Shown: positions 31,680 through 41,349 of the stretch, one piece after another
How positions within the stretch are numbered: position 1 is the first letter of the stretch
How the letters are laid out: the number at the start of each line of letters is the position of its first letter
Assembly: GCF_026262505.1 (NCBI RefSeq)
Contig: NC_067203.1
Location: 19,015,411 to 19,079,410, forward strand
From: Trichomonas vaginalis G3
Lineage: Eukaryota > Parabasalia > Trichomonadida > Trichomonadidae
Direction of reading: 5' to 3'
DNA: 64,000 nt
Notes under the pieces: generated by a model
Database searches by the model: none
The model's input: the letters and a program-made list of their open reading frames with translations, nothing else
Told to the model about the DNA's origin: nothing
Position numbers and translations under genes: made by a program

Positions 31680-32147
31680 CATGATATTGGGTTTTATTTT
31701 TTTGCAGCAACACGGGTGTAACACAGGTGTAAACTATTCAATTTCTCTCAAATATTGAGTACTTTTGGGCAACACGGGGATAGAATTGAATACCTAATCA
31801 TAATTTATGTTTAGCCTTTTGATTGTATATGCATTGTATCTAGCATGGAATGGTTTTCGATGGATGCTAATAAAACATTTTTTAAAATATTTGAAATGCA
31901 ATTATGAAATCTTGAATTGTGCAATTTCGACGATCTAGATTTAATGGAGAATTGAAGGCGCATCATTGCTTTTAATTTGATATAGAGTTAACAATCATTT
32001 TTCATAAAAGTATACGTTTAATAAAAAATCTCGTGTTGCCCAAGGTATTCAATTCTATCCCCGTGTTGCCCAAAAGTACTTAATATTTGAGAGAAATTGA
32101 ATAGTTTACACCCGTGTTGCTGCAAAAAAATAAAACCCCATGATATT
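31680..32147. mobile_element. MULE-type MITE, 450 bases plus 9-base target duplications
   Basis: The element spans 31689-32138, with ~100-base terminal inverted repeats beginning GGGTTTTATTTTTTTGCAG. It is flanked by CATGATATT at 31680-31688 and 32139-32147. The left repeat carries an 11-base duplication (ACACAGGTGTA) that the right one lacks; otherwise the arms are nearly identical. A 9-base duplication with long terminal repeats fits Mutator-like elements, which are abundant in Trichomonas. No transposase is present. Confidence 0.85.
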
Positions 32148-32543
32148 CCTGCAAAATTGTCACTACTTTCTTGTTTCCATGAAAAGATACAACTTAGTTA
32201 TATGGGGAATGGAATACATATCCTTTATTGATCTATTGGATTATATTTTTCGATCAAGAATTAATCATTGAGAATTAATCCATATAGAGAAACCAAATGC
32301 CAAACAGGAAGTAATTAAAGAGAAATGTATATTTAACAATAGAAAATATAAAAGAAGCAGAAATTCTGGAAATTGTGATAGGAAATATCAAATCTCAGCT
32401 TATAAAATAGACACCCTATGTTTGTTTAGCACAATACTAGAAGTAATTCAAATATTTATTGTTTGCTATTATTTCAGAAGAAGAACGATAAATTATAATT
32501 TGATAATTTTTTTTACTATGGCGGTTTATCGCAAAACAATATC
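32148..32543. other. Upstream region of the membrane-protein gene
   Basis: AT-rich. A 9-codon upstream frame (ATG at 32518) ends in a TGA that overlaps the main ATG as ATGA. No clear Inr found. Confidence 0.4.
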
Positions 32544-35129
32544 ATGAGTATCCCAGGAGGCGATCTTGCAGGTGTTCTTGGGAACGCAGGTGTTGCTGGT
32601 GCAGCAGGAGCAGCCGCAGGTTCCGGCGTTGTATCTGCTGTAGGCGCACAGTTCGATTCTACTTTTCAAGCTTTTGAATCATGTGCTAAATTCGTGTTTG
32701 ACTTTGTAAAACTTGATATTTTCATGAATTTCTTCCAACAAATCAGTCTCTGGTTCACAAAGTTCAAATTCCCCGAAAAATTCGAAAAATTATTCCATAA
32801 ATTCATGGATTTTGTTTCTCTTGTTTGGCAATTCGTCATGGGTATTACAGAATTACAAATTTTCTACGCATGGGCTATTGTATCAATGGTTTTTTTCATT
32901 TTCTGGCTCATTCAGAAAACAACAGATCCAGAAGCCGAAGTTAAAGGTCCTAATGCATTCGGCTGGGAGAAGAGAGGCACAATATGGAACTTATGGGTCT
33001 ATGGCCTTGTCACAGCTATCACTCTTTTATACCTTCCTTCGATTACTTCCGGCTTCAAGGTTATCTTCTGTTTCGAAGGCTTAATGTCCCCATACCAGCT
33101 TACATGCTACAGTGGTAAGCACTGGATCCATTTTGCCGTTGCCATGGTCCACTTTTTATTCATTGGCTTATATCTTCCATTCCAAGTTTATCTGACCATC
33201 AACAAATACCAACCAAAGCCACAGAAATACGACGCATCCGGCGAAATATTCGATCTCTCCTACGACAAAGATAAATACCTCGAACAATACAAAGAGCTTG
33301 TTGCCGCTGACAAATGTCCCTACAACTTCCTCTATTCAGGCTACGAGTACGGCTGGTCCGCCTACAAAGTTATTACAATGGTTGTCAAGATGTTATTGAT
33401 TATTCCACTTATTCCATTGTTTACAGCCGCCTTAGCTCCCGCCTGTGTCTCCCTTGCTATTGTCACCGTCTACGCCTTATGTTCCATCATCTCATCACCC
33501 TTCATTTTACCACAAGATGACTGGATCGACCTTTCCGCACGTATTACAGCTGTTTGCACAATTGTTCTTCAGATCTGTGTCATCAAAGATGTCCTCTATC
33601 CTCCGTGGGACTCCCTCGCCCTTTCCGTTGTCAATTTCGCAAATCTCGGCATCATGATCATCATTTTCCTTTCGAATTTGCAGTTCGTCAAAGTTTTCTT
33701 CCGCAAGAAATTCGGCAAACTGAAATTCTCTCCAGGCATGGCATACAATCCACCAATCGAACGCCAGCAGAGAATCTGGCACAGATTCTGGCGTGGTTTG
33801 TTCTCTTCTTGCGGCACATTAGAACCATGTTTCGACCGTCTCAACATCATGGAAAACATCTTCAGAAGATACGGAAAGATCGAATACAAACAGTCACTCA
33901 TTCCTCCACGCGAAGACATTGCACAAGCCAGAAGAATGTGTCTTGAAATTGAAGGACCAGACTGTTACTTCAGAACAAACAAACGCGAAGGAAAGACATG
34001 CTGGGGAAGAATGTTCATCACTCCTTTCCCATTTAGAATCAACATGATTTACGATGACAACACGATGTTGGAACTCAAAGACGACGAAGTTGTTGAGTTC
34101 TACCGCCAGAACTTCTTCGAACAGCCAGTTACACAAGGAAGGAAAGTCCGTATGTTCCTTCGCTGCCTCAACAACGAAACAGTCAATTTCGAACTCACGA
34201 AGATTGTTCCTCGTTCTGAAGGCGGTCCAAAGGAAGAAGTTCCTGTCCACTTCCACAGAGGTGTTCTCAAAGTCAAAGCCATTGCAAATGATCCATTTGC
34301 AAATGGCTTCAAAGTAAAGATCGAGTTCCAAGATGGAGAATGCACATTATCCAATGGAAAAGTCCTTGAAAACATCCAATACAAAGCCAAAGGAACAACA
34401 ATTGGAATCACAGAATCATTCACATTAAACGAGGAACTCAACAAACTCTTGAATGATCCAGAGAACAAACATTTGATCGAATCAAAGTGGCCGGCTTTAG
34501 TTGAGAGAATCAAGTTGATGCACGATGATTTGGAAGAAGAAAGAAGAGAAGACGAAGAAATCTTATCATATAACTTCTGGCAGTTAGTTTACATGAACGA
34601 CCATGTTCCAGAAGACGAATTAATTGAGTACTTGAACAAATTCGAGCAGAACCAAAATGTCCATGATATCACAACTCTCTACAAACAAGACTTGGACGGT
34701 ATCTACTCTCGTCTCAAGTACTACGATTGCCATCCAGCAATTGCAACATGGTACTGCTTCTTCGATGATGTCGCTCTCTACAACCACATGCTCAATCCAA
34801 TCGCTGACAACCCAGATTTGTTCGACATGGCAAACTCTACTGCATTGGCATATCACCCATGCACAATGGAAGAGCTCAAGCAGAAACTCGAAGAAAGAGG
34901 CCTAAGGAAACACAACGGAAAGGGTTTGTTCAACGACACAGTCTTGAATGACTTGGAACAGATGCTCAAACAGGATTGCGAACAGGCTTATACTCCTCCG
35001 GATCCATCAAAGATTCCATACGTATCTCCAATGTCACAGGCATTGCTCGCAGATACAAGATGCAGCTCAACACCAATCATGACAGTAAACACTTCTTACA
35101 TCGCTACAGCTTTCATGTGCTGCATCTAA
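32544..35129 (+). CDS. Large multi-pass membrane protein, conserved-type, function unknown
   Basis: This is an 861-residue protein. A Gly/Ala-rich N-terminus (1-35) is followed by an amphipathic region, then about seven hydrophobic segments between residues ~90 and 395. Examples are FYAWAIVSMVFFIFWLI, HFAVAMVHFLFIGLYLP, VVKMLLIIPLIPLFTAAL and FANLGIMIIIFLSNLQF. The last ~460 residues are soluble and charged, with an acidic helical stretch (DDLEEERREDEEI), and probably face the cytosol. I cannot name a family; the architecture would suit a channel, transporter or trafficking protein. Codon use is clearly biased to C-ending codons (TTC, ATC, AAC), unlike the ankyrin genes next door, so it is probably highly expressed. 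Confidence 0.8.
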   Translation: MSIPGGDLAGVLGNAGVAGAAGAAAGSGVVSAVGAQFDSTFQAFESCAKFVFDFVKLDIFMNFFQQISLWFTKFKFPEKFEKLFHKFMDFVSLVWQFVMGITELQIFYAWAIVSMVFFIFWLIQKTTDPEAEVKGPNAFGWEKRGTIWNLWVYGLVTAITLLYLPSITSGFKVIFCFEGLMSPYQLTCYSGKHWIHFAVAMVHFLFIGLYLPFQVYLTINKYQPKPQKYDASGEIFDLSYDKDKYLEQYKELVAADKCPYNFLYSGYEYGWSAYKVITMVVKMLLIIPLIPLFTAALAPACVSLAIVTVYALCSIISSPFILPQDDWIDLSARITAVCTIVLQICVIKDVLYPPWDSLALSVVNFANLGIMIIIFLSNLQFVKVFFRKKFGKLKFSPGMAYNPPIERQQRIWHRFWRGLFSSCGTLEPCFDRLNIMENIFRRYGKIEYKQSLIPPREDIAQARRMCLEIEGPDCYFRTNKREGKTCWGRMFITPFPFRINMIYDDNTMLELKDDEVVEFYRQNFFEQPVTQGRKVRMFLRCLNNETVNFELTKIVPRSEGGPKEEVPVHFHRGVLKVKAIANDPFANGFKVKIEFQDGECTLSNGKVLENIQYKAKGTTIGITESFTLNEELNKLLNDPENKHLIESKWPALVERIKLMHDDLEEERREDEEILSYNFWQLVYMNDHVPEDELIEYLNKFEQNQNVHDITTLYKQDLDGIYSRLKYYDCHPAIATWYCFFDDVALYNHMLNPIADNPDLFDMANSTALAYHPCTMEELKQKLEERGLRKHNGKGLFNDTVLNDLEQMLKQDCEQAYTPPDPSKIPYVSPMSQALLADTRCSSTPIMTVNTSYIATAFMCCI

Positions 35130-35278
35130 AATCACCTTCTATTTTCCATCATTTTCTTTTATTTTATTTTAACTATGGTAAAAATTTTATTCAAGTTTAT
35201 CTTCTTTTAAAAATAATCTTATATTAATAATCGAGTGTATATTATTGTGCATTACTTTTAAAAATCAATATTTGGGAA

Positions 35279-38200
35279 TTAATCAACAGAAGCCCAAGAT
35301 TTCTTTATTGGAGCCCATTTTGCAATTCCGTTTGCCTTTGCACCAACCGAAATAAGATATTCAACTACTTCAGTTACATTATTTTTTGATGCTTCAATGA
35401 GTGGTGTATTCCAATAATTATCTTTTGCTTCTTTGTCAGCTCCAATTGAAATGAGGTATTTAACAATTTCAAGATGACCCTTATATGAAGCCAAAATAAG
35501 TGAAGTCTTACCACCATTATCTGTTGCCTCTATTTCAGCACCGACGGAAATGAGATACTTAACAACTTCAAGATTACCTTGGACTGAAGCCCAAATAAGT
35601 GATGTCGTACCATTATTATCTTTTGCCTCTACTTCAGCACCGACGGAAATGAGATACCTAACAATATCAAGATGATCAAAAATTGAAGCATATATGAGCG
35701 AATTTGCCCCTTTTTCATCTTTTGCTTCAATATTAGCTCCAATTGAAAGAAGATATTTTACAATTTCTAAATTTCCACGAACGGAGGCACATATAATCGC
35801 AGGATATGCAGCATTTTCATCTGATTCAAAATTTGCTCCAATGGAAATAAGATATTGAACAATTTCAAGATGATTATGAGATGATGCAAACATAAGTGGG
35901 GTGATTCTATTATATTTTGCTTCTTTATCAACTCCAATAGAGATTAAATACTGTATTACTTCCAAATGTCCTTTGAAAGATGCAATAACAAGTGGAAAAT
36001 ATCCATCATTATCTTTTGCTTCAAAATTAGCTCCGACGGAAACAAGGTATTGAAGAAGATTTAAGTTGCCTTCTGCCGTTGCAATTATAAGCGGAGTCGA
36101 TCCACAAGAATTCTTTGCTTCGATGTTTGCACCAGCAGAAACAAGATATTTAACAATTTCAAGATTACCATTTATTGATGCAATTATTAGTGGAGTCGAT
36201 TCATCCTTATTCTTTGTTTCGATGTTGGCACCAGCAGAAACTAGATATTTAATGATTTCAAGATAGTTATAATTTGATGCATAGAGGAGTGATGTTAATT
36301 CAAACTTATCCTTTGCTTCGATGTTGGCACCAGCAGAAACAAGATATTTAACAATGTCAAAATGGCCTTTAATTGATGCATAGAGAAGTGATGTTGTTCT
36401 AACTTCATACTTTGCCTCAATATTGGCACCAGAAGAAATAAGATATTTAACAATTTCAAGATTATCATTCTTTGATGCAATAATTAATGATGTAATTCCC
36501 TTTCCATCTGTTGATTCTATATCAGCACCAATAGAAATTAGATATTTGACAATTTCTAGTTTATTCCATATTGATGTTTGAATTAATGGAGAATCGCCAT
36601 TTTTATTTTTTCTTTCTATATTAGCACCAGCAGAAACAAGATATTGAGCAATCTCAAGTCTGTCCCTAAATAAAGCTGCACAGAGTGGTGTGTTGCCATT
36701 GTTATCACTTCCATTAATATCAGCACCAATAGAAATGAGATATTTAACAATTTCAAGATGGACATAAGCTGAGGCGACGAATAACGAAGATCTTCCGTTT
36801 TGATCTCTTGTTTCTTTATTCGCACCAGCAGAAATAAGACATTTAACTATTTCTAAGTGTCCATTATATGACGCACAAATTAGAGAATTAGTTCCAAAAT
36901 CATTATTTTTTTCTTCAATATTTGCACCAACAGATATGAGATACTTAACAATTTCAAGATGACCATGGAAAGATGCCGAAACAAGAGGGGTATATCCCTT
37001 AGCATCTTTGGCTTCTTTATTGGCTCCATTTGAAATGAGACATTTTACAATTTCCAGACAACCATTTTTAATTGCGGAAATTAAGGGAGTACAATTTGCT
37101 ATATTTTTCCATTCTATATTAGTGCCGATAGAAATAAGATATTTGACTATTTCTAAATGGCCTTCATGTGACGCTATTATAAGAGGTGAATCTTCAATAA
37201 AATTTATTATTTCGGAATTAGCACCAGCCAAAATAAGACATTTAATAACTTCAAGATGGCCAAATTTAGATGCATAAATAATTGGATAATTTTCTTTTTT
37301 ATCTTTTGCCTCAATATTAGCTCCATTAGAAATAAGATATTGAACTATTTTAAGATTTCCTATTATTGAAGCCCATATCAATGGTGTCATTCCATTATGA
37401 TCCTGCGATTCTATATCAGCACCAACAGACACAAGATATTGTATAATTTCAAGATTTTCATTTGAGGACGCATCGCTTTGAGGGGGGCATGACGAGTTAT
37501 TCTTTACTTCTTTATCAGCACCATCAGAAGTAAAATATTGTGCTACGCTTTGAAGACCTTTTGTTGATGCAACAATTAGAGAAGTTGATTCAATTTTATT
37601 CTTGGCTTCGATATTAACACCAACAGAAATAAGATATTGAATAACTTCAAGATGGCCATTCATTGTTGCAAAAAGTAATGGTGTATTCTCATCTTTGCCT
37701 TTTGCCTCTTTATCAGCACCTATAGAAATTAGAAACTTAATGACATCAAGATTACCATTTTTTGATGCTTGGATTAATGGGGTATTTCCGCTTTCATTTT
37801 TTGCTTCGATATTGGCACCAATAGAGGCAAGATATTGAACAACCTCAAGTTTGTTTTCATATGTTGCAACTCCTATGGCTGTATTACCTTTTATATCTCT
37901 TGCTTCTTTATCAGCACCAACAGAAATGAGATATTTTACAATCTCAAGATGTCCTTCTTCTAATGCTAAAATGAGAGGAGTAGATCCGTATTTATTTTTG
38001 GCTTCTTTATCAGCACCAATAGAAATGAGATATTGAACAATATCAAGATTATCATTCTTTAAAGCTAAAATGAGAGGAGTATCGTTATAATTATCAGTCG
38101 TTTCTTTATTACAACCACATTCAATGAGTGTTTGTACAAGATCTAAATTACCTTCTTTCGATGCATTAAGAAGGATATCTAAGCCATGTTTACTGTCTTT

Positions 38201-39118
38201 CTTACTGTGGAGTCCTTCTTGGCATGCTTTATAAATAATATCTTGATATCCATTTTCTGAAAGTCGCTCGAAGAATTTGTAAATGCTTTCGAAGTCATCT
38301 GAGTTCTTGTAATTTGTTATCATCGATTGAAAATCGTCTGGATTAAAAGATCTTGTGTTCAATTGTTTCCCGTTTTTTGATCTCGATAATGAATCGCATA
38401 ATGATTTGATGACATTTGGACAGTTATTTATATTTGGTAAATTTTGGATTTTATGAATGATTTCATCATTACAAAATTCAAAATGAATGTTTTCGATCAA
38501 TGGGTAAAATGTTTCATTTTCTTCAGCAAGAGAAATAACGAATTTGGCAAATGAATCCTCATCTTTGATAACTAACAAATCGTTGCAGACGATAAGATTG
38601 ATAAAGTCAATTCCAAATGCAATTGATATTATTTTGAGTCGTTCCAAATCAATTTCGAAAAAATGTGATGAGATGAAATTAAGACATTCTGAAATCTTGT
38701 CTTCATAAGGCACATATACATAAATCTCAAGAATTTGAAAACAATTGTTTTTGTTAATTTCCATTTTATCGATGACATATGTTTCGTATAAATTAATAAG
38801 TTCTTGCATCTCAAGTTTGAGACCGATGTGAAAGAGATCTTTCAAAATTGTTTCGTTGCATTCGAACTCTGTTTTCCTGTATTGAAGGATGTCTTTCAAA
38901 ATATTGTATGTATCTTGTGATTCAATGTCTGTATTTGCATCGATTTTATCTGTACTATTGTCTAACAAGTACTGTGAGTAAAAAGTTTTCGAAAATGCAA
39001 CTGCGAAAGACTTGTTGATTGTTATTTCGACATTATTTATTGACAATACTACTTTATCTGATGTATTGTAATCATTAATTCTCTGAAGTATTTGATTATT
39101 CAACCCAATAACTACCAT
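35279..39118 (-). CDS. BTB-like/ankyrin-repeat protein 1 (29 ANK repeats)
   Basis: This 1279-residue protein has an N-terminal ~130-residue BTB/POZ-like fold (VVLSINNVEITINKSFAVAFSKTF, typical of trichomonad ankyrin proteins) and a BACK-like helical region to about 310. About 29 consecutive 33-residue ankyrin repeats follow, running nearly to the C-terminus. The repeats follow the NTPLIxASxxGHLEIVKYLISxGANxEAK consensus; repeat 7-8 is degenerate. The likely role is an adaptor or scaffold, perhaps to ubiquitin ligases by analogy with BTB proteins. The frame is open 14 codons further upstream but only with GTG, and the paralogues share the ATG at MVVIGLNNQ, so 39118 is chosen. Confidence 0.88.
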   Translation of the reverse strand: MVVIGLNNQILQRINDYNTSDKVVLSINNVEITINKSFAVAFSKTFYSQYLLDNSTDKIDANTDIESQDTYNILKDILQYRKTEFECNETILKDLFHIGLKLEMQELINLYETYVIDKMEINKNNCFQILEIYVYVPYEDKISECLNFISSHFFEIDLERLKIISIAFGIDFINLIVCNDLLVIKDEDSFAKFVISLAEENETFYPLIENIHFEFCNDEIIHKIQNLPNINNCPNVIKSLCDSLSRSKNGKQLNTRSFNPDDFQSMITNYKNSDDFESIYKFFERLSENGYQDIIYKACQEGLHSKKDSKHGLDILLNASKEGNLDLVQTLIECGCNKETTDNYNDTPLILALKNDNLDIVQYLISIGADKEAKNKYGSTPLILALEEGHLEIVKYLISVGADKEARDIKGNTAIGVATYENKLEVVQYLASIGANIEAKNESGNTPLIQASKNGNLDVIKFLISIGADKEAKGKDENTPLLFATMNGHLEVIQYLISVGVNIEAKNKIESTSLIVASTKGLQSVAQYFTSDGADKEVKNNSSCPPQSDASSNENLEIIQYLVSVGADIESQDHNGMTPLIWASIIGNLKIVQYLISNGANIEAKDKKENYPIIYASKFGHLEVIKCLILAGANSEIINFIEDSPLIIASHEGHLEIVKYLISIGTNIEWKNIANCTPLISAIKNGCLEIVKCLISNGANKEAKDAKGYTPLVSASFHGHLEIVKYLISVGANIEEKNNDFGTNSLICASYNGHLEIVKCLISAGANKETRDQNGRSSLFVASAYVHLEIVKYLISIGADINGSDNNGNTPLCAALFRDRLEIAQYLVSAGANIERKNKNGDSPLIQTSIWNKLEIVKYLISIGADIESTDGKGITSLIIASKNDNLEIVKYLISSGANIEAKYEVRTTSLLYASIKGHFDIVKYLVSAGANIEAKDKFELTSLLYASNYNYLEIIKYLVSAGANIETKNKDESTPLIIASINGNLEIVKYLVSAGANIEAKNSCGSTPLIIATAEGNLNLLQYLVSVGANFEAKDNDGYFPLVIASFKGHLEVIQYLISIGVDKEAKYNRITPLMFASSHNHLEIVQYLISIGANFESDENAAYPAIICASVRGNLEIVKYLLSIGANIEAKDEKGANSLIYASIFDHLDIVRYLISVGAEVEAKDNNGTTSLIWASVQGNLEVVKYLISVGAEIEATDNGGKTSLILASYKGHLEIVKYLISIGADKEAKDNYWNTPLIEASKNNVTEVVEYLISVGAKANGIAKWAPIKKSWASVD

Positions 39119-39787
39119 TAAAAAATTTTGCTCACAATCTAAACAAATTTTGCTCTTCACTAATATTATTTATTTATATAAATACTATCCTTATGTAAAA
39201 ACGTGATACATTTGAAATTTGTTTACCATAAGAAAATTCAGAATAAAAATTGACTTTTGAAAAATTCATGATTTTGACAATATTATTTCTATAATATACA
39301 AACATCGTCACTGAAAACGCAACCCTATAAATAATAAAAACTGTCAGTGATTTTGAATGGGAATGCAGATATACTGTGCTATATTGAATTGGCTTTATAA
39401 AAATTGACTTTTGAAAATTTCATGAAACAAATGAATATGATAATATTATTTCTAAAACACAAAGACAATATAATTCAAAGGAATTTATTTTCTAGTTTAG
39501 AGAAAAATTGGGCATGAAATTAATAAAAAAATGAATAATCTTTATTAATAAGAATAAAAATGAATTATATTTGTAATAACAACGTATGTTGAAGTTGTTC
39601 AATACTATTCTTTTAATAAAATATAGAGAAAATCAAACAGGCATTGATGAAACTTAAAGTTAGATGTTTGCAAGCAATTCCTCTTTATAGCTTAATGATA
39701 AAGATTTGTTGTCATTTTGATCATTTGTATTGATAACTTCACTCTGTGAATACTTTGTTATTTGAAATTTTTTTGACTAATATTTGA
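39119..39787. other. Divergent intergenic region, nothing recognised
   Basis: Lies between ankyrin gene 1 (leftward) and the macro-like gene (rightward). A short direct repeat (AAAATTGACTTTTGAAAA) is seen near 39246 and 39398. No RNA gene seen. Confidence 0.4.
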
Positions 39788-40873
39788 ATGCATTTTTTTA
39801 CTTCAATTTTTTACTTCATTTTTATCATGTGCTTTTTCGATACTGTATTTGGGTTCGAAGAGTCTATTGAGAAAGTTTATTCAAATATTGATATTTCCAA
39901 GGATAGTACAGGGAATATTTTCATGCACAATAAAATTTTAAATGAAACTTATTCCGCTGGTAAGTTCGAAGTTGTTGGAATTAATGATATTCCAAAACAT
40001 GAAGATAGAAACAATGGAACTCTTAATATCATTGTTGGAGGTCGCACAAAGCCGAATGAATTATCTCCAGTTGATTCCCTTGCATCACAATCAATTCCAG
40101 AAAACGATGGAGCAACATTTTTAGCTGCATCTAATTTCAATTGTCTTGAATTCGTAAGCGAATACCAATCTGCCAGTGAGGGAATCTCAAGTTATGAAGA
40201 TGATATAACACAAGGACCTTACTGTGCTATTGCATATGCACCAGGTGCTCTCTATAGGAACTACTTTGTTGAAATCAATGGTAAACGAGGCCAATTAGAA
40301 AATGTTATAAACATGTTAGATGAAACACCATTATGCGTTCGAGGAGATTATCCGAGTATTGACAAAAAAGAAGCAATATCTTTAAACGAGTCAGGTTTTG
40401 ATTGGAATAACTTGAGCCATTACAAGATCGGTTCACATAGTAATCTTACTGTCACAACTTCAAAACTTAATGGAAAAATAATTAAGACAGATATGAAGCA
40501 AATTACTCACCATGTTTATGCAGCAGCACTTAATTTTCATGGAAATGTAGTTAAGACACCATTCACTACAGAAATATCTGAATATCTTTTGGAAGCTGAG
40601 TATAAGGCAACAATCCTTCAAGCTTGGGATAATTCGATCAGATATCCAGGAAGGAAAGGATCAAACAAACTTTATTTGACATTACTTGGCGGTGGAGTTT
40701 TCGGAAATCCGATGGATCTTATTTGCGGAGCAATCACCAAAAATATTGATCTCATCAAAAGATCTGGCTTGGAAGTATATGTTTTATGTTTTTCACCTTC
40801 AATATATAATAAGGTAAATCCATTCCTTGCCGAGTCTGTTAAAGAAACAAACGGAAAAGTTGTTGGATTATAA
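39788..40873 (+). CDS. Secreted macro-domain-like protein of unknown function
   Basis: This is a 361-residue protein. Residues 1-22 form a clear signal peptide (hydrophobic, ending FDTVFG). Conserved-looking blocks are AASNFNCLEFVS, TQGPYCAIAYAPGALYRNYFV and LYLTLLGGGVFGNP with a following alternating strand/helix (LEVYVLCFS). The GGGVFGNP loop and flanking strands resemble the phosphate loop of macro (ADP-ribose-binding) domains and occur in a family of bacterial and protist hypothetical proteins. Several N-x-S/T sites fit passage through the ER. An exported ADP-ribose-related activity is an inference. The stop overlaps TAAA. It sits between ankyrin paralogues with no obvious link to them. 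Confidence 0.6.
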   Translation: MHFFTSIFYFIFIMCFFDTVFGFEESIEKVYSNIDISKDSTGNIFMHNKILNETYSAGKFEVVGINDIPKHEDRNNGTLNIIVGGRTKPNELSPVDSLASQSIPENDGATFLAASNFNCLEFVSEYQSASEGISSYEDDITQGPYCAIAYAPGALYRNYFVEINGKRGQLENVINMLDETPLCVRGDYPSIDKKEAISLNESGFDWNNLSHYKIGSHSNLTVTTSKLNGKIIKTDMKQITHHVYAAALNFHGNVVKTPFTTEISEYLLEAEYKATILQAWDNSIRYPGRKGSNKLYLTLLGGGVFGNPMDLICGAITKNIDLIKRSGLEVYVLCFSPSIYNKVNPFLAESVKETNGKVVGL

Positions 40874-41349
40874 ATAATAACTTTTATTTTATAATTTTTT
40901 AATAATCATCCTCCATTTCCCACACTATTAAGGATTGATTAAACAAATTCGTTTCTTAAAACAATACACAATATTCATCTAGTTATAAGCCTTTACGGAT
41001 ATGATAAATAAACAAAGGTTTAATCATGGATAAACTGCACTCATGAGTGCATCACAAACTTTTGATTCCAATGGAATTTAATTATGGATATATTTAGATC
41101 AAGAAAGGTTGATTCATAGCAAGTTTTGAACAATTTACAAATATTTCCTCTGCATTTGTGATGATATGATGTTTCGTGATCACATGTTTATCATCTTTCA
41201 ATGTATTGTTCAATTCTTTCCAGATAAACTAAAGAAAGAAAAAACAATTTTAATGTAATTTTGATATGTTTGTGATATGTATTTAAACGAATTTCAATAA
41301 GATTTTAAAAATTCCGTTAATGCAGTTGAAATATTATAAATTGTTAATT
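40874..41349. other. Convergent intergenic region, nothing recognised
   Basis: Spacer between two convergent genes, AT-rich, no repeat or ORF with support. Confidence 0.5.
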
